A stretch of 57,583 nucleotides of DNA from Candidatus Electryonea clarkiae (GTDB lineage: Bacteria > Electryoneota > Electryoneia > Electryoneales > Electryoneaceae): positions 1-57,583 of the forward strand of contig JAVCCM010000045.1 of assembly GCA_030765455.1 (NCBI GenBank), given 5' to 3'. Position numbers and translations under genes: made by a program. Within the stretch, counting starts at the first letter, position 1, and each line of letters opens with the position of its first letter. Under the pieces are notes generated by a model. The model made no database searches and had not been told where the DNA came from. It saw only the letters and a program-made list of their open reading frames with translations. Below, one piece after another: positions 37,737-46,628 of this stretch.

Positions 37737-40607
37737 CTAAAAGCCAACGGATAGAGTCAGTTTGACCTGTCGCGGCGCTTCAAAATATTCCGGGCGAGTA
37801 TAGAAATCTTCAAGGGTGTTGTACCCTTGAACACTGAATGCCTGAAGTTGATCCAGCGTATAGGTTGCCCTGCCGGTATCCACAAATACATCTTTCTCAT
37901 TCTGAATATCGAACAAGTTGTAAATTGACAGAGACACAGTAGGTTTGTATCCTGAAACATTAAACATTTTATATGCTTTCAGATCCATGTTGTATTTCAT
38001 CGGTCTTCGTTCAGCATTTGTTTCACCTCGTGGCTGCAGGAAAGGCTGGGAGGTATATGGCAATCCAGTACCAATTGTGCCTATTAGACCAACGCTCCAG
38101 TCGCCAGGAACACCAATATTTACACCTGCATTAAATGTGTGTGACTGATCCCAGTCCAGTGGAAGCACCTTTTTCGCACTCTCTCTTGGAGGATCCGCTT
38201 TGTTGTCTTTAAAAACATTTTCAGGATCTGAAGTGTTGCCCTCTGCAACCTGGAAGGTGTAATCCAGCGATAGCCCCACCATGTTCGCCATTCGTTTGTC
38301 GAGAGCAGTAGTCACCCCCCTGACATTGCCATAGTCACGGTTCACATAACGGGCGTACTTTCGTTGATCATAAGTCTTTTGAATTTCAACACCAAGGAGA
38401 TTACGTATATCCTTATAAAAGCCTGTCACATTGAGCCCAATACCATCAGCAATTTCCATTTGCATTCCAACTTCATACATAACAGTTTTTTCAGGTTTTA
38501 ACTCAGCATTCCCGATCTTACTGCTCATCAAACCGGGCAATACTTCAAATTCAGGATTGAAATAGAGAAATTGAAAAGGTGGAGTCTGAAAGAAATGTCC
38601 ATACGAGAAATGGACTACACCCTGAGCAGACAGGGGAAACGCCAAACCGATCCTGGGACTTAGCTGCTGATGACTTTCAGCCTCATGATATTTGTAACGC
38701 CAACTATTATAAGTACCATCGGGATTTTGTGGATTAACAGGATCGAGGCCTGTTATTTCCAGTCCGTTCTCATCAAAAGTTGTAAATACATCATTATGTG
38801 GATCGGCGGGATCGTCAGGAACTAATCCGTCAGGCTGGAAGAAATCATAGCGTATTCCAAAATTAACCACCATAAAGTCGTATTCCATTTTGTCCTGAAC
38901 ATATCCAGCAAAAATTAATGGTCGATGACCGGGTCCTGAAAATGGAAATCCACCCAGCAAGCTCTCCGCTTCCTTTTCAGGGTATTGATTATTATTCCAG
39001 GAAGTTATTGGATTTATTTTGAATCCACCCTGATTATTATTTAGATGTTCATCCCAGACCAGTTGATACTCCTCCAGAGTAAGCAGGTACTGGTTAAGGT
39101 CAACTCCTGCTTTCATCTCGTGAAGTTTAGTCGCCTGGTGAGTTACATCCGATTTAATTCCTGCCTTCTGAGTCGATCTGTATTGATGCCACATCCCTTG
39201 ACCGCCTGTGTAAAACGCTCGATTTAGGGCATCATTAAGCCTGTCAATCTTCTCATTATCGGCGACATTTTCGTTGACGTAGTAATTATGGTCATTTCTT
39301 GTATAGGAGAGATTTACTGTGTAAAATGTTGTTTTGTTTAATATTTCGTCCCATGTTAATTGATGGTTCATGCCCGTGCTATAATTTATGTATTGACCGT
39401 CAGGATTGTATTTAAATAACCTCATTTCTTCTTCAGGATCATCGTCTCGTGTTGATAACTCTTTATATTCCATCTGATCTGCAATTACCGAGTATGATAT
39501 TTTCTGTGATGGCGTCAGCCGGTATGTTAATTTCATCTGTCCCGATATTTTTTCAAATGAGTCCATTGTGACCAATTCATTATCACCAGAATTTTCAATG
39601 TACCAGTCTTCCTGATTTGAATGTGAGAAATCATTCGAATCACTTGGGGTAAATATCCGCTGACCATAAATACGTCCATGGTCGTTCAGGAACCTTCCAG
39701 AAGCAAAAAATGTCAGATTGTCCATTGCAGGATATACTGGTCCTGATAAGCTTAGCTGATAATCCTGAAGATGACCGGGATTCAGATCATCCATAAATGT
39801 TTTCTCATCAGGGGGATCGTCATATAAACCAACTGCAATAGACCTGTCGGAGACATAATCTCCAACTCCTATGGATGCTTTACCGGAATATTTTTCGGAT
39901 GAACCCTCTTTCGTGACAATATTTACAATTCCACTCATTGCCTGACCATATTCAGCGTTGAAAGTACCGCTGATTACCTGGATTTCCTGGATGGCGTTAT
40001 TCTCGACCTGATTGGATGTTGTACGATCAAAAGGGTCTGAATCAGAATAAGGATCAGAGACCATTACCCCGTCTATCATATAAGTAACTTCTGAAGAACG
40101 ACCACCTCTGAAATGTCCGTCAACCACACCGGCTTGAAGGTTTACAATATCACCGAAGTTTTCGACCGGCATCATCTCAATTTGTTCAGCTCCAACCATT
40201 GCTTCACTGCTTGTCAGGTCTTGTTTTACAACCGGTTTTTTCATTACGAGGGTTACGGCTGGCGCAGCCTCAAGTAGAGTGGGGTTAAGTTCGGCGTTAA
40301 GAGAGGTTGTACGGTCAATGCTTACTCCAACTCTATCAAAAGTTATGGATTGATAACCCATTATTGAAAAAGTTACTGAATATATACCGGGCGTCACGTT
40401 GAGAATCAGGAACTCGCCGTCAAGGTCTGTTGCGGATCCCCGGTATGTGCCCTCAACCACAACGTTCGCTCCTACCAACGGTTCACCTGATTCAGCATCA
40501 GAGACTCTACCGGTTATTTTCCCGGTGATACCTGCGAAAATAGATGGTAAGCCGAATATCAAGAAAAACAGGTAGAGAACAGTTACAAATCGAATAATCT
40601 TGATCAT
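37737..40607 (-). CDS. TonB-dependent outer-membrane receptor with CarboxypepD_reg-like domain
   Basis: 956 residues, first gene of its operon, with GGAGG just before the ATG. A signal peptide (about 1-26) is followed by a regulatory-like domain (about 28-108, GRVSDAESGEPLVGANVVVEGT) and a plug domain (about 115-240, VTYMIDGVMVSDPYS and GTFNAEYGQAMSGIVNIVTKEG), then a 22-strand-type barrel with a final aromatic residue (LTLSVGF). It should import a large substrate using TonB energy. A promoter is likely in the 296 bp between it and the terminator at 40904-40942. Given the downstream beta-mannosidase, the substrate is probably a manno-oligosaccharide. Confidence 0.92.
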   Translation of the reverse strand: MIKIIRFVTVLYLFFLIFGLPSIFAGITGKITGRVSDAESGEPLVGANVVVEGTYRGSATDLDGEFLILNVTPGIYSVTFSIMGYQSITFDRVGVSIDRTTSLNAELNPTLLEAAPAVTLVMKKPVVKQDLTSSEAMVGAEQIEMMPVENFGDIVNLQAGVVDGHFRGGRSSEVTYMIDGVMVSDPYSDSDPFDRTTSNQVENNAIQEIQVISGTFNAEYGQAMSGIVNIVTKEGSSEKYSGKASIGVGDYVSDRSIAVGLYDDPPDEKTFMDDLNPGHLQDYQLSLSGPVYPAMDNLTFFASGRFLNDHGRIYGQRIFTPSDSNDFSHSNQEDWYIENSGDNELVTMDSFEKISGQMKLTYRLTPSQKISYSVIADQMEYKELSTRDDDPEEEMRLFKYNPDGQYINYSTGMNHQLTWDEILNKTTFYTVNLSYTRNDHNYYVNENVADNEKIDRLNDALNRAFYTGGQGMWHQYRSTQKAGIKSDVTHQATKLHEMKAGVDLNQYLLTLEEYQLVWDEHLNNNQGGFKINPITSWNNNQYPEKEAESLLGGFPFSGPGHRPLIFAGYVQDKMEYDFMVVNFGIRYDFFQPDGLVPDDPADPHNDVFTTFDENGLEITGLDPVNPQNPDGTYNSWRYKYHEAESHQQLSPRIGLAFPLSAQGVVHFSYGHFFQTPPFQFLYFNPEFEVLPGLMSSKIGNAELKPEKTVMYEVGMQMEIADGIGLNVTGFYKDIRNLLGVEIQKTYDQRKYARYVNRDYGNVRGVTTALDKRMANMVGLSLDYTFQVAEGNTSDPENVFKDNKADPPRESAKKVLPLDWDQSHTFNAGVNIGVPGDWSVGLIGTIGTGLPYTSQPFLQPRGETNAERRPMKYNMDLKAYKMFNVSGYKPTVSLSIYNLFDIQNEKDVFVDTGRATYTLDQLQAFSVQGYNTLEDFYTRPEYFEAPRQVKLTLSVGF

Positions 40608-40903
40608 GAAACCTCCAGCACTGAGAATAATTTTCTTATTCGAAAATTGAGAAAAGGATTACTTCCTTCAATCATTTTTTGGCTGTGCTTTTTGCATTTA
40701 ATGGTTCGCCTGATACAGTTATGAAAGACAATCTGAAATCTATGCAGGCAAATGATATCCCATTAATAAAATTGTGGATATACGTGATATAACGACAATG
40801 TTAAATATGAAAAGTCAGAAAACTAATTCCGTAAGAAACGAGAACAATTCTACCCACAATTTAACTTTAAGCCATTAAAATACATAATTATAACAAAAAT
40901 CTT

Positions 40904-40942
40904 GGACTGGAGTTGCAGTTGTAAAAACTACAACTCCAGTCC
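40904..40942 (-). terminator. Terminator after the carbohydrate-binding-like protein gene
   Basis: GGACTGGAGTTG and CAACTCCAGTCC form a perfect 12-bp stem around a 15-nt loop. On the minus strand it is followed by AAGATTTTTGTT. It lies 58 nt past the stop of the gene at 41001-43457 and separates the two carbohydrate operons. Confidence 0.75.
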
Positions 40943-41000
40943 TTGGTGAAACGCATCCAGATCAGTTGTTTACTCCCACAACCTGATTGAATGCGGAGGA

Positions 41001-43457
41001 TTATTTCAGATAGATCATCTTGCGAACAGCAGACTGATCCTGGGTGTTAATGCGATAGAAGTAGAATCCGGAACCCAAGTTTGTGCTATTTGTCAAATCA
41101 AAGCTGACTGTATGATGACCGGCCACCTGAATACCATCAACCAACGTGACAACCTGTCTTCCAAGAATGTCAAAAACCGTCAGGTTTACATTTCCGGTTG
41201 TCGGCAGACCATAACGAATAGAGGTTGCCGAGTTGAATGGATTCGGATAATTTTGATCAAGCATCAAGGTACGTGGAATTGCTACCTCATAACGGTTCAG
41301 GTTTTCTCCGACCGCATTTTCATGAATAGTCAGTTCACGAATCATGAAATCGTCGAAATAGATTTCACCCTGTACGGTTGGGTTGAACCGTGCACGCAAT
41401 GATGCACCAGTCGCATCTTCCGGTGCTTCAACTATAGCACGATATTGCATCCAACCTTCTTCCGCATTAATCTGTTGGACATAAATAAATTGATCGCCAC
41501 CGGTAGTTGACCATTCATGCTCAATATCACCGGCATGGAAGAAGAAACAGAGATTTGCTCTTTCGGAAATATTTTCGCCAAGCACAGCAGACGGAAAATA
41601 ACCTGCATCAGTGGGAGAAATTGAAACCGTCCTGATCCAAACACTGAACTCGTATAGTTCGCCAGCCATTGCCGCTACGGGTACAGAGTAGAAAACCATT
41701 TCATCGCCTTCTTCATCTGCTTCTTCCAATAACACAGAATAGTCACCTGAATGAGCGTTTTCGTCAGCAACTACGGCGGCATATCCGGCGCCTGCACCTG
41801 CCGACCAACTCATCCAACCAACTGGATTTTCTGCACTCCAGCCAAAGCAACCGGATGTCCATGGATCTGAAGCGTAATTCATCTGATCAAACCAGACTGT
41901 GCCGGTAGCGTCCGATCCCATCACTAATTCGATCCAGGCGTTATCAGGTACATCTGCGAGCAGGATCTCACCTGTATATTGTGTCCAATCAACGTCACCT
42001 GCTGTCTGATCTGCAGCAACGAAAACTTCACCGATTGATTCTCCATCGGCTTCGAAATAGAACCAGGCTCCAATTTCAGCATCATTATTGGCAGGCTCAG
42101 TATTAGCACCGCTGGTTTTCGCATAGAAACTGCATGTGTAGAGCACAGCTTCCATGTGATTCCAGAATGTTTGCGCCTGATTATCACTCACCCAGCTCGC
42201 TGCAGTCCCGGTAGCATCTTTCTCAATTTTCAGCGACATTTCGCCATCGGATGCATCGTCGTCTGCCCATGTCAGGGTACCGCCCTCAGCGCCGGTTCCC
42301 CACCAGTAGGGATCCCTTGTTTCAAGATCACAATTTTCTACAAGATTGTCGCCTGTTACCAGCTCAAATGAAAAATCGTCAAAGTAAACAGTTCCGGTAA
42401 CCGTTGGATTAAATCTCGCACGCATTGAAAAACCGGTGGCATCTTCAGGAGCGGTTACGATTGTTTTGTATTGTACCCACCCTTCAACAGCTTCCATCTG
42501 GTTAGCATATAAGAAACGATCACCTCCGGTCACAGCCCAATCATGCGCAATGTCACCAGAATGGAAGAAGAAGCACAGGTTAAAACGGTCAGAAATGTTT
42601 TCACCGATAACACCTGTGGGATAATAGTTAATGTCGGTGTTAGATGTTTCAGTTTTAATCCAGACACTCACCAGGTAATCTGATCCACCTGTTGCTTGAT
42701 GAGGTGCTGTATAAAATACCATCTCATCACCTTCATCATCAGTTTCCATAAGCTTTGCCACATGGGTACCTGAATGAGCATTCTCATCTTCAACAACAGC
42801 TGCGAAACCTGCGTCTCCACCGGCTGACCAACTCATCCAACCGATAGGGTTTTCTGCACTCCATCCGAAACATCCGGATGTCCAGGGATCGGAGGCATAA
42901 TTCATTTGATCAAACCATACAGTACCTGTTGCGCCTGAACCCATTACTAATTCGATCCAAGCGTTGTCAGGAACGTCCGCCAGCAAAATTTCACCGGTGT
43001 ATTCAGTCCAATCGACATCCCCGGCCGTTTGATCCGCTGCAACAAAAACTTCTCCGATTGATTCGCCTTCAGCTTCAAAATAGAAATATGCACCGATGCG
43101 CTCATCGTCAGTTGATGGCTCTGTATTTGCACCCATAGTTTTTGCATTGAAACTAACTGTGTACAATACAGCTTCCATATGGTTCCAATATGTTTGCGCC
43201 TGGTTTCCACTGACCCAGCTTGCGGCAGTACCTGTAGCATCTTTTTCAATCTTCAGTGACATCATACCGTCTGAAGCCTGATCATTTGCCCAGGTCATCG
43301 TACCGCCTGCCGCTCCGGTTGTCCACCAGAACGGTGCGACTGTTTCAAGATCTCCGTTAGTGATCTTGTTTGTTACTTGTGCCAGGGTAATCCCGTTAAA
43401 AACGAACAATACCATCGCAAGACAAGTAATCATTGTTAAGAAATGTTTCTTTTTCAT
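41001..43457 (-). CDS. Secreted protein of duplicated carbohydrate-binding-like modules with T9SS sorting domain
   Basis: 818 residues with a signal peptide (about 1-27). It consists of two ~340-residue halves (about 32-375 and 378-715) that are still very similar: both contain TASDGxMSLKIEKDATGTAASWVS-like stretches, the same EGESIGEVFVAADQTAGDVDW core and GCFGWSAENP. Each half has two jelly-roll-like modules resembling CBM4/9-type domains (F-F-H-x-G-D-I, G-x-I/V-Y-F-D-D-F). A sorting domain with YPNPFNSATSIRYGLP and the end SAVRKMIYLK closes the protein. No catalytic domain is present. It is likely a surface glycan-binding protein for the mannan system. It lies 82 bp after the LacI operon and may be its last gene. 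Confidence 0.82.
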   Translation of the reverse strand: MKKKHFLTMITCLAMVLFVFNGITLAQVTNKITNGDLETVAPFWWTTGAAGGTMTWANDQASDGMMSLKIEKDATGTAASWVSGNQAQTYWNHMEAVLYTVSFNAKTMGANTEPSTDDERIGAYFYFEAEGESIGEVFVAADQTAGDVDWTEYTGEILLADVPDNAWIELVMGSGATGTVWFDQMNYASDPWTSGCFGWSAENPIGWMSWSAGGDAGFAAVVEDENAHSGTHVAKLMETDDEGDEMVFYTAPHQATGGSDYLVSVWIKTETSNTDINYYPTGVIGENISDRFNLCFFFHSGDIAHDWAVTGGDRFLYANQMEAVEGWVQYKTIVTAPEDATGFSMRARFNPTVTGTVYFDDFSFELVTGDNLVENCDLETRDPYWWGTGAEGGTLTWADDDASDGEMSLKIEKDATGTAASWVSDNQAQTFWNHMEAVLYTCSFYAKTSGANTEPANNDAEIGAWFYFEADGESIGEVFVAADQTAGDVDWTQYTGEILLADVPDNAWIELVMGSDATGTVWFDQMNYASDPWTSGCFGWSAENPVGWMSWSAGAGAGYAAVVADENAHSGDYSVLLEEADEEGDEMVFYSVPVAAMAGELYEFSVWIRTVSISPTDAGYFPSAVLGENISERANLCFFFHAGDIEHEWSTTGGDQFIYVQQINAEEGWMQYRAIVEAPEDATGASLRARFNPTVQGEIYFDDFMIRELTIHENAVGENLNRYEVAIPRTLMLDQNYPNPFNSATSIRYGLPTTGNVNLTVFDILGRQVVTLVDGIQVAGHHTVSFDLTNSTNLGSGFYFYRINTQDQSAVRKMIYLK

Positions 43458-43539
43458 CTTACTTCCTCTCGTGAGTTTTACCTTACTTTTTGTTCTTTAC
43501 TAATTCGGTTAACTATGTTGTTTTTCGGCTCCTGCTAAG

Positions 43540-44925
43540 TTATAAATTCTCCTCTGTTTGTTTATGTTTAACGGTTAAGTTTAAAATGTTCTTTTCTTTG
43601 TTAATAACAATAGTGCAATTTGCTGATTCAAATGCGATCCCATCCCCTGAATAGTTCTCAACCCTTCGCACGTCCATGGCTTCAGCAGCGTGTGGCAATG
43701 CGTTGATTATGTTCAATGCCAGCAGGGCTTCAATTGTGGATTCCGCTCCGGAATTGAAGTTAATTTCCCCGGAACTGATAATACCGTCGTAACATCTACC
43801 TGTATTTTTGTCATACATCACTTTACCTGCCGGGTTATTTCCAAAAAACCAGGAAGCGGCTAATCCAGCCCAGGTTGCGTAAGTTGTATCTCCTGTGATG
43901 TCATACATTGATTTTTGACATGCGATAATCGAAGAAACATCGTATGCAATTTGTGAAAACTCTTTGACTCGAACTGTATCCCCATCTTCGAATTCGATAT
44001 GTGCCAGCATTCCTTCTGCAATCAACCATCTCTGAAATCCATCAATTTCTTCCTGGGCTGAAGAAATCCAAGCCGGGTGATTCAATGCTTTGCCTGCCCT
44101 CGCCAATGCTTCAGATTGCAACGCTCCGTAAGCATGCCAGATATTCCGCCAACTTTTGTGAATCCGGTAATTGAATCCACTATTACCAATCCAGGCAGCT
44201 CGATATATCTGCTCCGCAAAATGGCTGACAAGATTGTCTATATTTTCATTTAACCCATCCGTACGCCGTGCAAGCAGCCCCAATACCAGGATCGCAGCCA
44301 CGTCCTGACCAATTTCCGGACTTTCTCTTGAATCAAGAAAAAGTTCCTTCATTCTTGATTCGGATTTGACGCAGGCATCAGTAAGTTGATTATGAAATTC
44401 CGGATCACGCTTATCGAACACCGGCAAAGCTAATGCAATCGAACGGTATCCCCTGGCTGCCCACCATCCGAATGACTTTGTGCTATTCTTATGTTCTTTA
44501 TTTATACTCAAATCTTTATTGACAAAATTATAGAAATCCCCATCTTCAGCTTGCAATACAAGTACAAATCTAAGCAAATCCTTCAGAGGCATAAGAAGTG
44601 ACGTATCATTAGACGATTCATAAAGTTGCAGATACACCCTTGCAGTTCTCGCCACGTCATCTACACAACTGATCCCTTCACCTGTTGCTTCAACTCTATG
44701 ATAGTCCGGTGCTTCAGCGTAAATATGAACAAGCCTGCATTTCTCTCCTTCTATCTCTACCTCTTCCTGTAAATATTCAAGATGATCCAGGTTGATCAAT
44801 ACATCCTCTGAAGTATCATTTTCTGCTTTCTGTTTATCAGCAGTACAGCCGATCAAGCCAAGTAATAATACAAATAACCATATTATAAACAAATATATCT
44901 TCTTTGATCTAATTTGTTGTCTCAT
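43540..44925 (-). CDS. Lipoprotein with (alpha/alpha)-barrel glycosidase-like fold, family unknown
   Basis: 461 residues. A lipobox LIGC at about residue 27 predicts an outer-membrane or periplasmic lipoprotein. The body is helical, with landmarks EGISCVDDVARTARVYL (about 85), AARGYRSIALALPVF, WIGNSGFNYRIHKSWRNIWHAYGALQSEAL and WFFGNNPAGKVMYDKNTG followed by NSGAESTIEALLAL. This pattern suggests a six-hairpin or (alpha/alpha)6 glycosidase, with partial resemblance to the C-terminal part of GH9 enzymes, but I cannot assign a family. The start overlaps the MalG-type permease stop as ATGA. Its place in the mannose-type operon suggests a periplasmic oligosaccharide-processing enzyme. Confidence 0.72.
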   Translation of the reverse strand: MRQQIRSKKIYLFIIWLFVLLLGLIGCTADKQKAENDTSEDVLINLDHLEYLQEEVEIEGEKCRLVHIYAEAPDYHRVEATGEGISCVDDVARTARVYLQLYESSNDTSLLMPLKDLLRFVLVLQAEDGDFYNFVNKDLSINKEHKNSTKSFGWWAARGYRSIALALPVFDKRDPEFHNQLTDACVKSESRMKELFLDSRESPEIGQDVAAILVLGLLARRTDGLNENIDNLVSHFAEQIYRAAWIGNSGFNYRIHKSWRNIWHAYGALQSEALARAGKALNHPAWISSAQEEIDGFQRWLIAEGMLAHIEFEDGDTVRVKEFSQIAYDVSSIIACQKSMYDITGDTTYATWAGLAASWFFGNNPAGKVMYDKNTGRCYDGIISSGEINFNSGAESTIEALLALNIINALPHAAEAMDVRRVENYSGDGIAFESANCTIVINKEKNILNLTVKHKQTEENL

Positions 44926-45749
44926 CCCTTCAATCCACTTGTTGCCATACTTTCAATGAAATATCTTTGCAGAAAGAGATATACGATTATTATTGGTAGA
45001 ATCATGACAGCCGCGGCAGCAAGTTGTAATCCAATCTGTGCTTCCGCCTGTCCACTGACCGCGAACAGAGTAACCATTTGCGGCATAGTCATTATCTCTT
45101 CCTTGCGTACTACTATCAGTGGCCATAATGCCTCATTCCAGATTCCCATGAAATGAACGATCCCAACTGTAATTAATGCAGGTTTGGACAGGGGCCAGAA
45201 TAGCCGGAACAGGATACCCATATCGCTCAAACCATCAATCCTCGCCGCGTCGATCAACTCTTCTGGAATTGCCATGAAAAATTGACGGAACAACAGGATA
45301 GCAAATGGACTCATTGTGTATGGCACGATCAGGGCGGCATATGTATCGACCCAACCGAGTTTGACCATCAGGACATACAACGGAATAAGCGTTAACTGGA
45401 AAGGGAGAACCATCGTGAACAGTATTACTGCAAAGATAGCACTTCTGCCTTTGAATTTCAGACGTGCTAATGCAAATCCAGTCATTGAACACAAGAATAG
45501 TACACAAACTGTTGAAATGATTGATACAAGAAGACTGTTGAACAAACTTCTGAAGATTGGAATCTTGGATATCATCAACTTATAACTGTCAAGGCTATAC
45601 CTGGAGCCCAGGGGGCTGAATGTCATAATCTCTGCTTCTGGTTTTAATGTCCCTGCTAACATCCAGACAAAGGGATAGAGAAACGTGCATGCGGCAGCAA
45701 TCAGTACTAAATAGAGTATCAATTTCCCGAATTTACCGCTCAATTTCAA
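44922..45749 (-). CDS. ABC sugar-importer permease, MalG/CUT1 type
   Basis: 275 residues with six transmembrane helices. The conserved cytoplasmic loop EELIDAARIDGLSDMGILFRLFWPLSKPAL (the EAA motif that contacts the ATPase) is intact, and the protein ends in the usual G-L-K-G-like tail (SMATSGLKG). Translation seems to start at a TTG (45749) overlapping the upstream permease stop as TTGA, indicating coupling. Together with the MalF-type permease and the binding protein it forms a multi-sugar importer of the CUT1 group; the ATPase would be that at 27363-28439. Confidence 0.93.
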   Translation of the reverse strand: MKLSGKFGKLILYLVLIAAACTFLYPFVWMLAGTLKPEAEIMTFSPLGSRYSLDSYKLMISKIPIFRSLFNSLLVSIISTVCVLFLCSMTGFALARLKFKGRSAIFAVILFTMVLPFQLTLIPLYVLMVKLGWVDTYAALIVPYTMSPFAILLFRQFFMAIPEELIDAARIDGLSDMGILFRLFWPLSKPALITVGIVHFMGIWNEALWPLIVVRKEEIMTMPQMVTLFAVSGQAEAQIGLQLAAAAVMILPIIIVYLFLQRYFIESMATSGLKG

Positions 45750-46627
45750 ATCTCCTGTTCTACATATTTACGTTGCAGCATGACAACAGTTAATACAATT
45801 AATGCGAGGGTGAAACCGATGGCAGCAGCATATCCCATTCTGAAGAACGAAAAAGCCTGCCGATAAATGTACAATACGCCTGATAATGTAGAATTCATGG
45901 GACCACCGCCTGTTAAGACGTATGGTTCAATAAACAGGCTGAATCCACCTAATGTTGATAAGATCAACACCATTACCAGTACCGGATTGATAGCTGGAAC
46001 AGTAATAAACAGGAATTTCTGGACTGTGTTAGCTCCATCAATTTCAGCAGCTTCATATAGCTGTCTTGGAACACTCTGTAATCCGGCAAGGAACAATACT
46101 ACGTATAGTCCGATATTTTTCCATGTCGCCATTATTGCAATTGAAGGCATCGCCCATGCGGGATCGGTAATCCAAGGAACACGGTTGATTCCGATCATAC
46201 CAAGCATCTGATTAAGAATCCCGATATCAGTGCTGAACAACTGCTTCCACATGACTGTAACAGCCACACCTGAAACTACAACTGGAAGGAAAAAAGCTGC
46301 CCTGAAAAAAGCTCGTGCCGGGATTTTACGGTTGAGTATCTCAGCCAGTACCAAGGCTGATACCACCTGCAATGGAACATGAATTAAAAGAAATACAAGG
46401 GTATTGATTATCGATTTCCAGTAAACGGAATCACTAAACATTTCCGCGAAATTCCCGAGTCCTACAAACTCCATTGGACCGACAATCGACCAATGATGAA
46501 AAACAAGTACAAATGAAAAAATCAGGGGATAAGCCACGAATAGTGCAAAAAAGATTATGTAGGGCGAGACCAGCATGTAGCCTGACCTGCCGGATCCAAT
46601 CTTATTGTTTACCGTGATGCCTGGCAT
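45746..46627 (-). CDS. ABC sugar-importer permease, MalF/CUT1 type
   Basis: 293 residues with six transmembrane helices and the EAA loop LYEAAEIDGANTVQKFLFITVPAINPVL. It starts 1 bp after the binding-protein stop with GAGGGGA upstream. Partner of the MalG-type permease, with which it overlaps. Substrate is inferred from the neighbours to be a manno-oligosaccharide. Confidence 0.93.
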   Translation of the reverse strand: MPGITVNNKIGSGRSGYMLVSPYIIFFALFVAYPLIFSFVLVFHHWSIVGPMEFVGLGNFAEMFSDSVYWKSIINTLVFLLIHVPLQVVSALVLAEILNRKIPARAFFRAAFFLPVVVSGVAVTVMWKQLFSTDIGILNQMLGMIGINRVPWITDPAWAMPSIAIMATWKNIGLYVVLFLAGLQSVPRQLYEAAEIDGANTVQKFLFITVPAINPVLVMVLILSTLGGFSLFIEPYVLTGGGPMNSTLSGVLYIYRQAFSFFRMGYAAAIGFTLALIVLTVVMLQRKYVEQEI

Positions 46628-46628
46628 T

